DNA of 64,000 bases from Lingula anatina (Eukaryota > Brachiopoda > Lingulata > Lingulida > Lingulidae). Under the pieces are notes generated by a model that saw nothing but the letters and a program-made list of their open reading frames with translations, had not been told where the DNA came from and made no database searches. The translations under genes were made by a program, and so were the position numbers. Shown piece after piece: positions 23,728-36,974 of the stretch. How positions within the stretch are numbered: the stretch's first letter is position 1; each line of letters starts with the position of its first letter. Location of the stretch: contig NW_019774602.1 in the NCBI RefSeq assembly GCF_001039355.2, positions 327,466-391,465 of the forward strand. The letters are read 5' to 3'.

Positions 23728-25502
23728 CCTGGTGGAAGAAGTCCCTGTCCTGGCATACTAACGGGAAAATGTCATGTTCTACCGAGGCTGGTGTATATTA
23801 TCAAACACTTAATGGGCTTCGTTTTTAGCTCCGCTGACTAATTAAAAATCCAGAACGTTTCCGCGTGTTAATTCTCCAAGAATGCCGGGTTTTTGATCCC
23901 CTACTCGGGTTCATTCACACGCTGCATTCTTTGGCGTTTCGGAAGATGGATGTTTACCCTGCCTGTTTTCAGCACGTTAACTAGACAGTGCTCTCTTCTG
24001 GGACTTTTTGCCCTTTGCCAATCAAAACTTGAAAAACGTCGCACTTCTTAAACGACAATACGTGGTGACGTAGCTCGGCCTGCCCTTTGACCGCTGACGT
24101 AGACCCTTGCCAGGCAACTCTCGAAAATCTTATCTCCAATATTTGGCAATAAACTTCACTCAGAATTATATAGCTGAAAATTACCGCAACGCATGCGTTT
24201 TTGACAAGGCGATATGACAGACTACTCGAGGCCAAGCTATCTCCGTCTGGGAACGAAGCGTCTTCAGAAAAAGGTTCCTTCCAAAGGTTTTCAACAAGGC
24301 GCAAACTTCCTGCGTTTTAGTAGGTGTATCCGGCGGGTTCTTGGAACTAAGACAACAAATATGTTGCTTTCCAACTCATCTGTCGTTTTTACTTTCCACT
24401 GCAATCCTCAATGTACATAATTAAACTCCGTGAAATTCTTCGTTCAACCACTACATGGTACCTTCCGACTGACTGACTAAGAATTGAAACTTCAATTGAT
24501 TGGTTTCGCCACGCGGTTTTAACATGCAAATGCCTCCCAAACGATTCGCTCTCTCTCTCCTCTCGATTCTACCACGGCGGTGTGGTGTGCTCTAAACAAT
24601 CTTACAAGAAATCCATCACTTCGTGACGTAGGAAGTAGCGAAGTCTTTGAACTTTTGCCGCACGGAGAAAACGGACACGGTGGTGGGCAGGTAAAGAGGA
24701 GGCACGTTACATATGCCTCTCCACTCACCACGAACGTAACTAATAAACACGGAGGGTGCACCCGCTATCGCACGCTTCCAAGTTTAGGAATATACAAGAT
24801 GTGACTTTGGAACCTATGTCAAAACCTTACTTGTCCCGATTTTACATTCTTGGGCGCAATCTAGTTGTCAGATAGCAAGTCTACAGATAATCTCTCTGGT
24901 TATTGAAGTATCATCCACATATCTTGACATGCTTTATCGACATCGGTTTTTTTTCTTGGCGAAACAGTTCAAATATTGTTATTGTTGACAAGAAAAATAT
25001 TCGATTTCGGGCTGCATTTTTTCTCTCGTTGAAGTTGACTTAATTCGAGTGAGTTGAGTTAAAACGTGTTAATGTGATAAGTGGTCATTAAATAGGAATA
25101 TGCCAGCAACATATCTCATTAAATCTTTTTGATGATTACAACAGTAATCCAGAGTTTCTCCTGATTTCAAACACAGGCGACCACTCAGCTAAATTACCTT
25201 TAATACTTTGCTAAGCCCAGTGCGGTTCCCCTTCATATGTGAAATACCATCATTCACACTAATGGCGCGGTAATAAGGAAACTCTCCATCACTGAACAGA
25301 ACTCTCAACTAATTCACAAGGAAGTGGAAGCTACTTCTGTTCGTGTAATTTATCTTTACCGACATTCGTAATGCTAAATTTTCCCCCTTTTTTGTCATCT
25401 GATTCATTTTGTTTTATACATGCGTACTGTTTTTTTTTATGTATTCATAGTCGAGAGTGTGCTGCCAGTTAACACCACAACGGCTGCTCCTCCCACGCCT
25501 CT

Positions 25503-25521
25503 CCCCCCCCCCCCCCCCCCC
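25503..25521. repeat. Poly-C tract (C19)
   Basis: Nineteen consecutive C. Similar runs occur at 1142-1158 (C17), 33141-33158 (C18) and 44323-44336. Confidence 0.85.
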
Positions 25522-26055
25522 AAACAACCTCAAACTTATTTTTCCCTTATCAATATCGACAAAAAAGACTTAAACTAATAAAATCGGGTCAGTTGCATGG
25601 TTTATGGATTAAAAACATCAAAACGATGACAAGTACAACTCCCGTTGTTTAGATGTTTAGCCACTCTGTTATATAATACAACAAATTATGTCTGACTAAA
25701 ATGAAGACAAAGTAGGGTTGGTCAGCACCGGTAGGATGACCATTCATCACCTGTGTCTCATGTAGGAGGCACCTGAACTTAGCACACGTAGAAGAGTCTT
25801 TTGATGTTCCCGCAATGTGTCTGCGCATAGAATGTCTCCACAGACAGGCGTTCATTGAAACAAGTACCCCACGCCTACATGGTTTTCTTCATTCATCCCT
25901 ATCGGCTTCCATTACAGTTGTACCGAATAAAGGATTATGTTACCAACCATTCAATTTGTTCGTTAATTAATGCTTATTGCAACACTTTGACAGTTTTTCT
26001 GTGCTATCATTTTTTATGTGCTATCATATTAATCCTATGGCGGAGACCGAGAACA

Positions 26056-28079
26056 TTTATAAGTCTCATTTTTGCACTTTTCGCATTTTCTTCACACATG
26101 CAACAGTCTCGCTTACTGATTACTTAATACACGAACCCCGGTGCAACTATTCTAATCCCCCCCTTAATACGCAAAGTTGTTTAATCAAGACCCTAGACAA
26201 GGAAAGAGTAAAGTCAGATTCGTGTATCCAATCGATCCAACAGGGCAATTGTCGCCTTGGCTGTGATCAAGGGCGCATAATATTAAGTTTTTCACTGGTG
26301 GACGGGTATACACATTACAGGTTGTTCTACACGGTGGCAAAAATTACACGCCGCACACCAAAGCATTTTAAGAGACGTAGTGGAGCTGGACTAAAACATC
26401 TGCGGTTGACAGTTTTAAAGTATTAACTACTTCGACTAATTAATCCAACAGGAGGAATATATCAGACGCATTTTAAGTTAACGTTGAGTCAGGCCGTGCT
26501 GAATTCGGGTATGTCGCACTCGTCCCACTCGTCTAGGAGTTATAATTTACAGCAAAAGGTGGATTGTTTCATGCCATTCAGCATTTTGCCGAGCAGAATG
26601 TCATGATCACCTCCTCCTGATGAATGCGCCGTACGGAGACCGCTACACAACGCCTATAATTTTTCAAGGTTGTTGAAGTGCTAATTAATCAGAATGTTGT
26701 GCCCGACATGATGGAGAACTGCGAACTCAATGACATGGGCCTGTCCATGGCGGCATGCTGACCCGAAGCACGTGAGAGTGACACAGTAATAAGATAGCTG
26801 TATAGTTTTCAGAAAAATGAAGGGTGCGTTTTAGCCAGTGTCTTAGCAATTAAATGGGTTCGTCTGATAGTGAGGTGGAAGGAGTCAGGATCACTGCCAA
26901 GGACACACACACAAACACACACACACACACACACACCGAGAGCGCACCCTCACTCACATAACACGACTTTAATAAATATATGTAATAGAAAATGTGATCG
27001 ATGCCCGACTGCATAAAGATCTCTATACAAAATAACTTTTTGCCAGTGTTAGGAGCTTTGGAGAGGTCATATCTTTAACAGATGCACAGAGATTGGACAC
27101 TTAATTTTCCTTTCTTTATAATGTATAAAGCAATAATAAAAATGCGCCTACGGTGGCCTTTGTCGAGATATGGTTGGGGCAGATGTAGACACCAGTAAAA
27201 GGACATTTCCTCGTGCTGCGTTTGTTCATGTGTTTTCTATGCTATGTAAGGACGTTGAATCAAGCTTTATAAAATGTGTACGTAGAGTGAGGTGTGTTCC
27301 TCCGTTATTTAGCAAAAAAAAAAAAGGAAATAAGAAGACTCCGATGCTTGCTGAGTTCATGAAAGATTAAAATCAACATCTGCAAAATAAAAGAATATAT
27401 ATTTTGACAGTTTAAAACCAGATTACCAATCACTTCTAAGTTAACCCATTTCTGACCTACCCTGAAAATTTCATCAAAATCGGTCCATAACTTTTTGAGT
27501 TATGTTGATGATTGATTTTTGATCACTGATTATTGATTGATTATTGATCCGAATCACCACCAAAAACTGATCATCCCTTCTTTGACCCACTTCAGACAGT
27601 TCCTAAAACTTTCATCAATATCGGTCCCTAACTTTTTGAGTTATGTTGATGACAGACAAACAACCAAACAAACAGGGGTGAAAACATAACCTCCTTGGCG
27701 GAGGTAAATACAATATGGAACTTCCATTCATTAAACCTGTACCTGTATGTCTCAAAACCATGTGACAATAATGTCAAATATCGTTATATGATTTTAGTAA
27801 TATAGTAGTAGTATATTTTCTTAAGTTACTTGCACATCCATTCAACATTGACAAATTTGGCCTATCCGTCACCTACAAACAAAATCTTTTTCTTATATAA
27901 GGAAATTAAACAAACACACATTTTGCGTCCGTGATATAGCGACCATGCAATACACATTCTACGTATATATTATGATCATCTGTGTCTGAAAATTTATGTA
28001 TATTATGTATTTTGCAAAAACATACCTGCCACTTTGTTCAAAATTTATTTTCTCAAGCTTTAAGAATAAAAGCCACATA
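26056..28079. repeat. Allelic overlap, copy A (Wnt9-Wnt1 intergenic)
   Basis: About 2.0 kb repeated at 28081-30105, with the N at 28080 marking the join. The first ~750 bp of the two copies differ at only about three bases, after which differences become frequent (from about 26800). Confidence 0.87.
27425..27712 (+). mobile_element. Dispersed repeat ending CCTCCTTGGCGGAGGTAA
   Basis: About 290 bp made of two related units of roughly 140 bp, each with a TTTCATCAAAATCGGTCC-type segment followed by AACTTTTTGAGTTATGTTGA. It then carries an (ACAAA)n-like stretch, GGGGTGAAAACATAACC and CTCCTTGGCGGAGGTAA. I know this ending from dispersed repeats in many aquatic animal genomes. I read it as a retrotransposon 3' end or SINE, but the class is uncertain. 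Its allelic partner is at 29432-29728. Confidence 0.55.
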
Positions 28080-28080
28080 N

Positions 28081-30105
28081 TTTAAATCTCATTTTTGCAC
28101 TTTTCGCATTTTCTTCACACATGCAACAGTCTCGCTTACTGATTACTTAATACACGAACCCCGGTGCAACTATTCTAATCCCCCCCTTAATACGCAAAGT
28201 TGTTTAATCAAGACCCTAGACAAGGAAAGAGTAAAGTCAGATTCGTGTATCCAATCGATCCAACAGGGCAATTGTCGCCTTGGCTGTGATCAAGGGCGAA
28301 TAATATTAAGTTTTTCACTGGTGGACGGGTATACACATTACAGGTTGTTCTACACGGTGGCAAAAATTACACGCCGCACACCAAAGCATTTTAAGAGACG
28401 TAGTGGAGCTGGACTAAAACATCTGCGGTTGACAGTTTTAAAGTATTAACTACTTCGACTAATTAATCCAACAGGAGGAATATATCAGACGCATTTTAAG
28501 TTAACGTTGAGTCAGGCCGTGCTGAATTCGGGTATGTCGCACTCGTCCCACTCGTCTAGGAGTTATAATTTACAGCAAAAGGTGGATTGTTTCATGCCAT
28601 TCAGCATTTTGCCGAGCAGAATGTCATGATCACCTCCTCCTGATGAATGCGCCGTACGGAGACCGCTACACAACGCCTATAATTTTTCAAGGTTGTTGAA
28701 GTGCTAATTAATCAGAATGTTGTGCCCGACATGATGGAGAACTGCGAACTCAATGACATGGGCCCGTCCATGGCGGCATGCTGACCCGAAGCACGTGAGA
28801 GTGACACAGTAATAAGATAGCTGAATAGTTTTCAGAAAAACGAAGGGCACGTTTTAACCAGTGGCTAAGCAATTAAACGGGTTCTTCTGATAGTGAGGTG
28901 GAAAGACAGTCAGGATCACTTCCAAGGACACACACACACACACACACCGAGAGCGCACCCTCACTCACATAACACGACTTCAATAGATATATGTAATAGA
29001 AAATGTGATCGATGCCCGACTGCATAAAGATCTCTATACAAAATAACTTTATTGCCAGTGTTAGGAGCTTTGGAGAGGTAACATCTTTAACAGTTGCACA
29101 GAGATTGGACACTTAATTTTCCTTTCTTTATAATGTGTAAAACAATAATAAAAATGCCTACGGTGGCCTTTGTCGAGATATGGTTGGGGCAGATGTAGAC
29201 ACCAGTAAAAGGACATTTCCTCGTGCTGCGTTTGTTCATGTGTGTTCTAGGCTATGTAAAGACGTTGAATCAAGCTTTAGAAAATGTGTTCGTAGAGTGA
29301 GGTGCGTTCCTCCGTTATTTAGCAAAAAAAAAGGAAATAAGAAGACTCCGATGCTTGTTGAGTTCATGAAAGATTAAAATAAACATCTGCAAAATAAAAG
29401 AATATATGTATATTTTGACAGTTTTAAACCAGATTACCACCAAAAATTAATCACTTCTAAGTTAACCCATTTCTGACCTACCTTGAAAATTTTAATCAAA
29501 ATCGGTCCATAACTTTTTGAGTTATGTTGATGATTGATTTTTGATCACTGATTATTGATTGATTATTGATCCGGATCACCACCAAAAACTGATCATCCCT
29601 TCTTTGACCCACTTCAGACAGTTCCTGAAAATTTCATTAAAATCGGTCCATAACTTTTTGAGTTATGTTGATGACAGACAAACAAACAGACAAACAGGGG
29701 TGAAAACATAACCTCCTTGGCGGAGGTAAATATGGAACTTCCTTTCAACAAACCTGTACCTCTAAATGTCTCAAAACCATGTGACAATAATGTAAAATAT
29801 CGTTATATGATTTTAGTAATATAGCAGTAGTATATTTTCTTAAGTTACTTGCACATCCATTCTACATTGACAAATTGGGCCTATCCGTCATCTACAAACA
29901 AAATCGTTTTCTTATACATGTATAAGGAAATTAAACAAGCACACATTTTGCGTCCGTGATATAGTGACCATGCAATACACATTCTACGTATATATTATGA
30001 TCGTCTGTGTCTGAAAATTTATGTATATTATGTATTTTGAAAAAACATACCTGCCACCTTGTTCAAAAACTATTTTCACAAGCTTTAAGAATATAAGCCA
30101 TATAC
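28081..30105. repeat. Allelic overlap, copy B (Wnt9-Wnt1 intergenic)
   Basis: Partner of 26056-28079, diverging in the latter half by substitutions, CA-repeat length (28927-28947 versus 26902-26936) and small indels. Confidence 0.87.
29432..29728 (+). mobile_element. Allelic partner of the dispersed repeat
   Basis: Same element as at 27425-27712, with a few substitutions and an extra ACAAACAG unit. Presence in both copies shows the insertion is older than the allelic split. Confidence 0.5.
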
Positions 30106-30622
30106 TGCGCATACAGTTGAAGAGACTCAAGACGTACCTACTGCAGATAACTTTATCGTCTCAGATCCCAAAATCAATCACTTTTATATGTGCCAATTTT
30201 TCCACGTACAGTTAATTCTATGTTTCTTTCGTATGTGTTTGGTCATAATGGTATAATTCGTTATGAAAATCAACATGGCCCTCTGACGAAGTCTCAGTAT
30301 GTCGTGAATTGCGTTAGATGAGACCACCCCCATGGGCACAACCATTGGCGTATCATTCCAAAGAATTAACATCGTGCCACTGTTCTTGGAAGTCTTCAAA
30401 TAAATCTCAACGTAGCCCTATGTAAAATGATGCAATATTTTTTTTTATCTAATTAGGATGTTTTACTTATATCTTTATATTAACATGCTTAAATAAAATT
30501 GTGTATCTCTCTAAACTTTTTCAATTTCTAAACTATGCTCCAAAAGACATGTGAATGACAAGATGTTCTATAGTAGGGGCTTACCATATTGTTATGTTGT
30601 GCTATGCAATTTTGCCTGTAAC

Positions 30623-30623
<1 letters not shown>

Positions 30624-30669
<46 letters not shown>
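30624..30669. repeat. (GT)n microsatellite
   Basis: About 22 GT units followed by a G-rich stretch, in the Wnt9-Wnt1 intergenic region. Confidence 0.9.
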
Positions 30670-31286
30670 TGGGAGGGGGAGGAGGGCTCTTGAAGCCTTT
30701 TCATATATACAAGTAGGCTATGTAAGGCTCTGGTGGGATGGGAGAAAAGAAAAGGCTTACACTTTGTTAAGTTCCCTACAAAAGTTGAAAATGTCCTTTG
30801 GGGAGGGAACCCCCCTTCCGTAGCACTGATTACCATCGAAGAAAGGTAGGGCCTACTACTTACCATCAATTTCTGAGCATTTTATATTATCATAATCTAA
30901 ACAGCCCCATGTTTTCTATAGACGTAAATATTAACAAGGAAAAAGAAACCCTTAGACCGTGTAGGCCATAATGTCATAGGCATGCTACTGTCATTACTGA
31001 TTTCCTCTTCAATGATAGGGCCTATACTTATCACTACCGAAAAAATTATTTCTAATTTTATAAAAGCGTCAGTGTAGCAAGTAGACATCTTCTATCCATT
31101 TAAAGCCAAATTAATCGGATGAAATAATATTTGTCACTTGAGAAAGGAAAAACCGGGGACAGGGCGTTGGCATAGGCCTGCGCCCACTGGATCTCTTTGT
31201 GGATATTCCTGTTGTTTTAAAATGCACAGCATGTCACAGTGGCACTGCTAGAGGCACTGAGCTTTCCGTTCTTCTATGACCGGGGC

Positions 31287-31287
<1 letters not shown>

Positions 31288-31319
<32 letters not shown>
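31288..31319. repeat. Poly-T tract (T32)
   Basis: Thirty-two consecutive T, possibly the A-tail of a minus-strand retroposed element, though no body could be delimited. Confidence 0.85.
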
Positions 31320-31322
<3 letters not shown>

Positions 31323-32346
31323 GAATCTGTTCGTGCGGTGGCTGTTTCAGCGACATTTGAACTGGTTGTTTTCGTAGAATCTACATTTTAATATAAATAA
31401 TGCCCCGGTGATAGGCCTATCGTGTGTCATCGTACATGAGGTACATGTATATATTGTTATTCGATAAACACCGGCAGGGATATTTACGTTTTGGATATTT
31501 CGCGGATAAGGAGGCAGGGGCGGTGAAAGTTTTTTCATCGGAAAACAGGGGATAAGGGAACTTGGGATCACACACGCACACATGCGCGCCTGCACGCACA
31601 CTCACACACACACATATACTCACAAATCTCTAATATCCAACATGGTAGATCAGACCTCCCTCTCCACGGACTAATATATCTTTTCAATCAATCAAACTCC
31701 CACATTCTTGGATATGTTGGAAAGGATAAAATGCTGTCATTCGCTACTATAGTCCCATTGTATTCAGGACAAGCCACATTATATCCCAAGAGAGAACGGA
31801 TATCGGCATATAATTTTATCGAGATTCTATCAAATCAAATTATACATGGAAACAGATAATGGACTAACAAGCTCGACTTTGTTGGTATTTAAACATCAAA
31901 TCAAATAAATGTTGCTCACTCTTCAAGTAACCCATTTCATTTGCTTTTCTGGTTGTGCACAATAAACAAATGGTTATCATGATTGCACCTATTTTACAAC
32001 CCTCGATCCACCTCCTCCCGCCATCGCCAGCGCAACACCCACACATGTATAATATGTGAACAAACCCCTACTCCAAAAGCCGGGGGGATAAATTTCGAGC
32101 AGCTATTGAGACAGTTCGCGCGGCGCTTTAAAAGAGGATCAAAGCTATTCAAACAAAGATTTGACTAGATAATCAGTGAATACGCTGTTTGTTACTTCAT
32201 CAGTGTAAACGCCGCGTATACATAGTGTAATCGCAGTACAAGACCGGTAACACCGAGTCCATTGATAGAAGTATTACAAACATGTAGGTCTGTGCTGCGT
32301 ATAGATGCACTGGTACATATACATATACATATATATACACCACACG

Positions 32347-32422
32347 ATGGACGCACCTGAGAAGATCACGACTGTAAAAAAAGCCGAACTTCTGGAAATG
32401 CCAACTTCTTGTGTATACACAG
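32347..32422 (+). CDS. Orphan candidate first coding exon (unidentified)
   Basis: An ATG in good context (A at -3, G at +4) opens 25 codons, beginning MDAPEKITTVKKAELLEM, up to a strong GTGAGT donor in phase 1. A TAG follows 5 bases into the intron. It lies 4.5 kb upstream of Wnt1. Its phase does not fit Wnt1 exon 2, so it is unlikely to be an alternative Wnt1 N-terminus. A possible downstream exon is 35266-35341 (acceptor CCCCCCACAG, donor GTAACC). Joining them would give a 38-codon frame ending at TAA 35304-35306. I do not recognise the peptide. It may be a non-coding or short-peptide transcript, or chance. Confidence 0.22.
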
Positions 32423-35400
32423 GTGAGTACTAGTTGGCTCTATTGAATAAGTGTCGTTTTTCATTATATATTCTGGTCAAACTGGGCTAAAAATTCGGTT
32501 CTAGGCCCTGTACTAGTACTGTTAATGAGGGTACCTTGCGTCTTTTTAGGGTCATTTTCTGAGTAATACATGTACATATATAATGTTGCCTGCCATACTC
32601 AGTTTGATCATAGGTTTAAACACAGTTATGTTCGTATATCAAAATAGACCGACTTTTATCATTGTAAACCAGTATTAAATTTTGAATGTCATCAGTCATC
32701 AGAAAACACCTAAGTTCGAAAATGCACAAGCTGATCTATAATGGCAAGAGATGAAACTGGAAATAAAAATGATAAGAAAATATGTTTAGGTACATTGTTT
32801 CAAATGAATTAATAGGGTGAAGCTGGCATTAAGGTAAAAGTACCATAGTGTACTTTCTATGGGGTTTTCCAAGGCAAAAAGTCGAGCTTTACACAAATCA
32901 TTGTTTATGGGAGTTGGTAACTACGGTACAATTCGTTAAATCGTTGGCAGTTACGGGGTAAGAACGAAAGACAATAAGAAGATGCTAGGGGATGAACTAG
33001 AACACCATACAAAAAATTTATCATCTGTGTATGAATTCCCCATAGCTTTTAGTTAAGAAGGGTTCTTTTTTGTCTATCTCACTTATTCGACAATCATTCG
33101 GAATCATTTAGAAAAAATGTTGAGAGAAGGCAGCGCACTGCCCCCCCCCCCCCCCCCCTCCAGCACACTTACACAAACACATACATAAAAAAGAGCTAAG
33201 GCTGATTTTTGGTGTATCGCCTATTAATTGCGTGTATCGCCTATTAATTGCCTGAAATCCATACATTAGATATAGGCGCACATAATTCTTTTATTTATAC
33301 ATATTAAGGGTTTTTTTAAGTGTTAAATATTTTTCGTCTTATTCTTTTTCACGTTTACAGCATATTTCGAGAGAACAGCTTTTGCTAACACTTATACATT
33401 ACACTGTAAAAAATTGCAAAAAAAAAAAAGACCTCGGAACATAATAAAATAACACATTTAATCTTATCAACTCAGTAGTAAGATTATTTAGGCATGTGTA
33501 AGTTATCAGTTCTATCCCATTTTGTTATCGTCATTGCATTGCGCCCGAACAGTTGTACCGGTGAGATTGTGTTAGGAGTGACTGGTTGAGACCACGTTAA
33601 TTGTGATTTTGTGTGCAGACACCGAACCCTGAACAGACAATAAATATATCATATGCGGGCGTGTAAATAATCCCCATAAATGGGCTACATTTACCCACAT
33701 TCATAGGCTGTATAAAAGCAATTGGCTTCCAGTGACTTGTTATGTGGCTTGTGTATCACGGAAAACTTATATATTTCTTTCAACTGTCTTTGAACGGCAA
33801 CAATCTGAAAATCACAACCAGTGAACCAGATAAAGTAAAGAAAGAAAAAATATGTTAATAATATGCCAATGTATCTATTTCAATGCATTCCAGTTTTTAT
33901 ATACAGGCGCTTAGAATAAGACTTTTTCACCTATGAAAAGTTATACTTTTGACACATATGAAAACGTATTCTTCTGAACAAAACCATTTCGTGTGAGCTA
34001 TATGTAGAACTAAGATGGTATGCTGAGTTCTTATGGGTTGGCCTTACTAGACATCGGTTGCTGAAAAAAGGATACACAAAACAAAAGGTACTGACCACAA
34101 AATTCGCTTTCATTTTACGAAGTTGTAATCTTTCATTTACTGTAGTAACGCCAGGCTAACTTTGATATGATAAAAACTACACGTATTAAGACACGGATGT
34201 ACAATGCTTAACCAAACATAAAGGTTAAGTGGGTAAATTATTTGTGCTCAAAGTAATGGGTTTCTGTAATTTTAATCCACATTTGTAACTATGAGACACC
34301 TTTCTAAACAAGTGGACTGTGAAAACAGATGAGAAACAAGGCCACGCAGGGGATTCTAATGACAAAATCAGTTGAAATCCGGTTGACCGAAATTTAAGCA
34401 ATTATAAAGAAAAAAATCAAGGAATAGCAAAAAAAATTAATCAAAATATTTTTGCATGTTGTCCGCCAACATAACGCCTACATTATCTTCATGCAAGGCA
34501 GTGTTTGGATTTAAGATTGCTTTGAAAGAAAATCAAAATGCATAACATTCTTGTCCAAAAATTAAAATAGATAAAAAATAGACAGACAGATACAAAGGTG
34601 ATCAATTAAAGATTACAAAAAAAGACATAATTTTTTTCGATGTAAATAAGAAAATTTTGCGTGGGTTAAAAAAACAAAGAACTTATTATGAATTATGCGT
34701 GCTATAATCAATATTAAGTAATGAAAGAGTGGGAGTTGAGACGGGGGTGGAAGATAGAAATCGTCTTTACCTTCACATCATTTGATTAGCATCAAACAGC
34801 AATCAAGTCTAATAGTTACATATCGCATAAAGGTAAACTTAATTAGTTAGCAATTGAATCATCCAAGAGATGTGATAAATTCTCTAATGAAGTAGAAAAA
34901 ATTAATGTTTTTATCGTGTATTAGGGTGATTCAATTACATGTCTCCATTGGTCACACAGATATGAGTAATGGAGCAAAGGAAGAAATGGCAAATAGCATG
35001 CGACACTGCGTAAACCATTAAATCTGTTTATTCTGCAACAGGTTGCATACCGTGACGAAATAAACCAGCTATCCCGATGCGCGCTAGAGCATGGTGGTGC
35101 TGCTCTTCCTCGCTCGCTCGGTCTCCGGTGGAATTTTCTCCTGCAAGATGATCTCGTGGAGAAATGCTGAGTAGAGAAAGAGAGATACTATTAACCGGGT
35201 TAACAGGGTCTCATCAATCACCGCGGCAATCTTATATACAACACCGCTACTACTTCCCCCCACAGCACCGTCAAAAGACAGGGACCACCGAGAGCACACA
35301 ATGTAAATGGTTCATCACTCGGGAGATCAAACGCCGTTCAGGTAACCCAAGTTTTCATTCCTCAGCGTGGCGTAATGTACTGGTTCGGAGATTTAAGGCC

Positions 35401-36787
35401 TGTAATTAGAAAACAGGTAGGCACCGATGTGGCCGCGTGCTCCGTCGGTTTAGATCCCCAGTGGGCAAAAGCCCCCTCTACAGTGCATATTTAGTTACCT
35501 GTAGCGTCTGCCTTCTGCCCGACTGGTCAGACAGGGGCAATGAGGAAATTCTATTAAGAGAGGCGGGGACTCTTTTTACAAATTAAGGCATACTTACAAG
35601 GCGTTTGGTTAGATTCAATTATACGGCTTCAGTAAATTCCGTTTTACTCATATTGACACATTGTTGGATTCAATTCAATGGTGACAATTTGTGCACACAG
35701 GTAGAATAGTAAATTGGTTTTGAATTAATCACTATCTCTAACAAAAGACCACATATCTAACTTTCCTATATTACATATCTTTCCGCACGCCATTTAAAGA
35801 GAACGTTACAGAGCATCAAAGTGTAGGCAGGTTATTCGACAAAAGGCTTGAGGTAAGGTAGTGCACGTTTAGAAGGATGATATACGGGGAGGTTTCATTT
35901 GGGGTTAAATGGTTATAAAATTGAAGCAGTTGTTGTTAATTTCTGCCGACAATGGGCTGTAAAACTTTCGGACAGGAAGTCTTTTGCAGATCCAATCAAG
36001 ATAGAGCGGGGATACAATTAGTTTAGAGGAACGATATTTGAGTCACAAGACGGTAAGAGGCCATAAAACCCGAAGTTGAGAACTTTCGAAAATCGCTACA
36101 AGATTTCGCGGCACCTCGTAGGCGGGGCTTTCTTGCAGATTGAATCAAAAGTGTGACGTTGTATTCATGCAATTCCGGTGTCTGGTGTCCGCTCTTTGAG
36201 GTGGATAATTACGTTTGTTAGGACACCATATCTTACCTTTTTAATAAAACAACGATCAGCTTTGCTATTCACTATCCTATTTGTTTTTAACAGGATTACA
36301 AGGACGTTCAGCGGGGGACCTACAAACACCGGCATTGATACCCCAGTACTTTAAGTGATTCTAAATGGCATTAAGAGGCACAAATGCGGACCGGGTAGAA
36401 TCCAATGTATTTCAATGCATACTTAATAATCATTGGTTCGAGCCGAGGCTGTCAAGCGGACATAGCCTATTATATTCGTACAATTTATAGTGTGTCATCT
36501 CCTGGCTTAGCCAATAAACCCCTCAGCTGATTGACGCACCACCGGGGACCTTTTGAAGAAAAAAATGATAGACAGACAAAGTGCGAAAAAAGGACATTAA
36601 GCTAAAGACCCCGGTGTTAGATCAACGCTTGTCGATCCATGGTGACTAAACGCGACCACATTGGAGTTCACAAGGCGAAGAGACGTTTTACAAGAATATA
36701 CCTTCTTACTCGCTGCTAGAAGTATTATCAGCGAAAGGAAAGTCTACAGGCACTAGGAGATTATTTTTCGGTGGATTATATGTTCAT

Positions 36788-36797
36788 GTATATATAT
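36788..36797 (+). promoter_or_regulatory. Possible Wnt1 TATA box
   Basis: A GTATATATAT stretch about 90 bp upstream of the Wnt1 start codon, followed by a short leader without an upstream ATG close to the start. The placement is plausible for a TATA element, but TATATA runs are common in this AT-rich window. Confidence 0.25.
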
Positions 36798-36879
36798 CCA
36801 GCATTTTTCTTAATATTATCTTAAATTGTTCTGACTCTTTTGAGAGGACATACGGCCAGGTTTAAAAAACAGTTGCATC

Positions 36880-36974
36880 ATGAAGCTGAATAACTTGTTA
36901 GTTTTTCTCTGTTTTCTGATGGCACACATGTCAGCGACCAAGAAAAGCCGGCTATTAAGAGGAGTACGATGGTG
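36880..36974 (+). CDS. Wnt1: Wnt1 exon 1 (signal peptide)
   Basis: 95 bp from the ATG to a GTAAGT donor in phase 2. It encodes [19 protein letters not shown] (signal peptide, likely cleaved after this) and then [12 protein letters not shown]; the split codon makes the second W of RWW. It is too short to stand out as a long open frame. Confidence 0.9.

Larger units (their letters stand above)
23728..36879. other. Divergent Wnt9-Wnt1 intergenic region
   Basis: 13.2 kb as assembled (about 11 kb after collapsing one overlap) between the Wnt9 and Wnt1 start codons. It should contain both promoters and shared enhancers. Visible content: an overlap pair 26056-28079 / 28081-30105, a dispersed repeat with the CCTCCTTGGCGGAGGTAA end at 27.4-27.7 kb, CA/GT tracts, poly-C at 25503-25521 and 33141-33158, T32 at 31288-31319, and an orphan start-codon exon at 32347. 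No further gene is recognised. Confidence 0.7.

Noticed and set aside
25977-26426. 149-codon plus-strand open frame, repeated at 27982-28449
   Set aside because: No family motif, signal peptide or splice context. The repeat is the allelic overlap. It is kept only as part of a low-polymorphism block.
27170-29377. 66-codon open frame at 27170-27370 and its partner at 29180-29377
   Set aside because: The allelic copies differ by several amino-acid-changing substitutions and few silent ones, the opposite of the true exons, so it looks non-coding.
35405-35475. tRNA-like gene near 35.4 kb (GGTTTAGATCCCC)
   Set aside because: The B-box resemblance is partial, and I could not place acceptor or anticodon stems around it.
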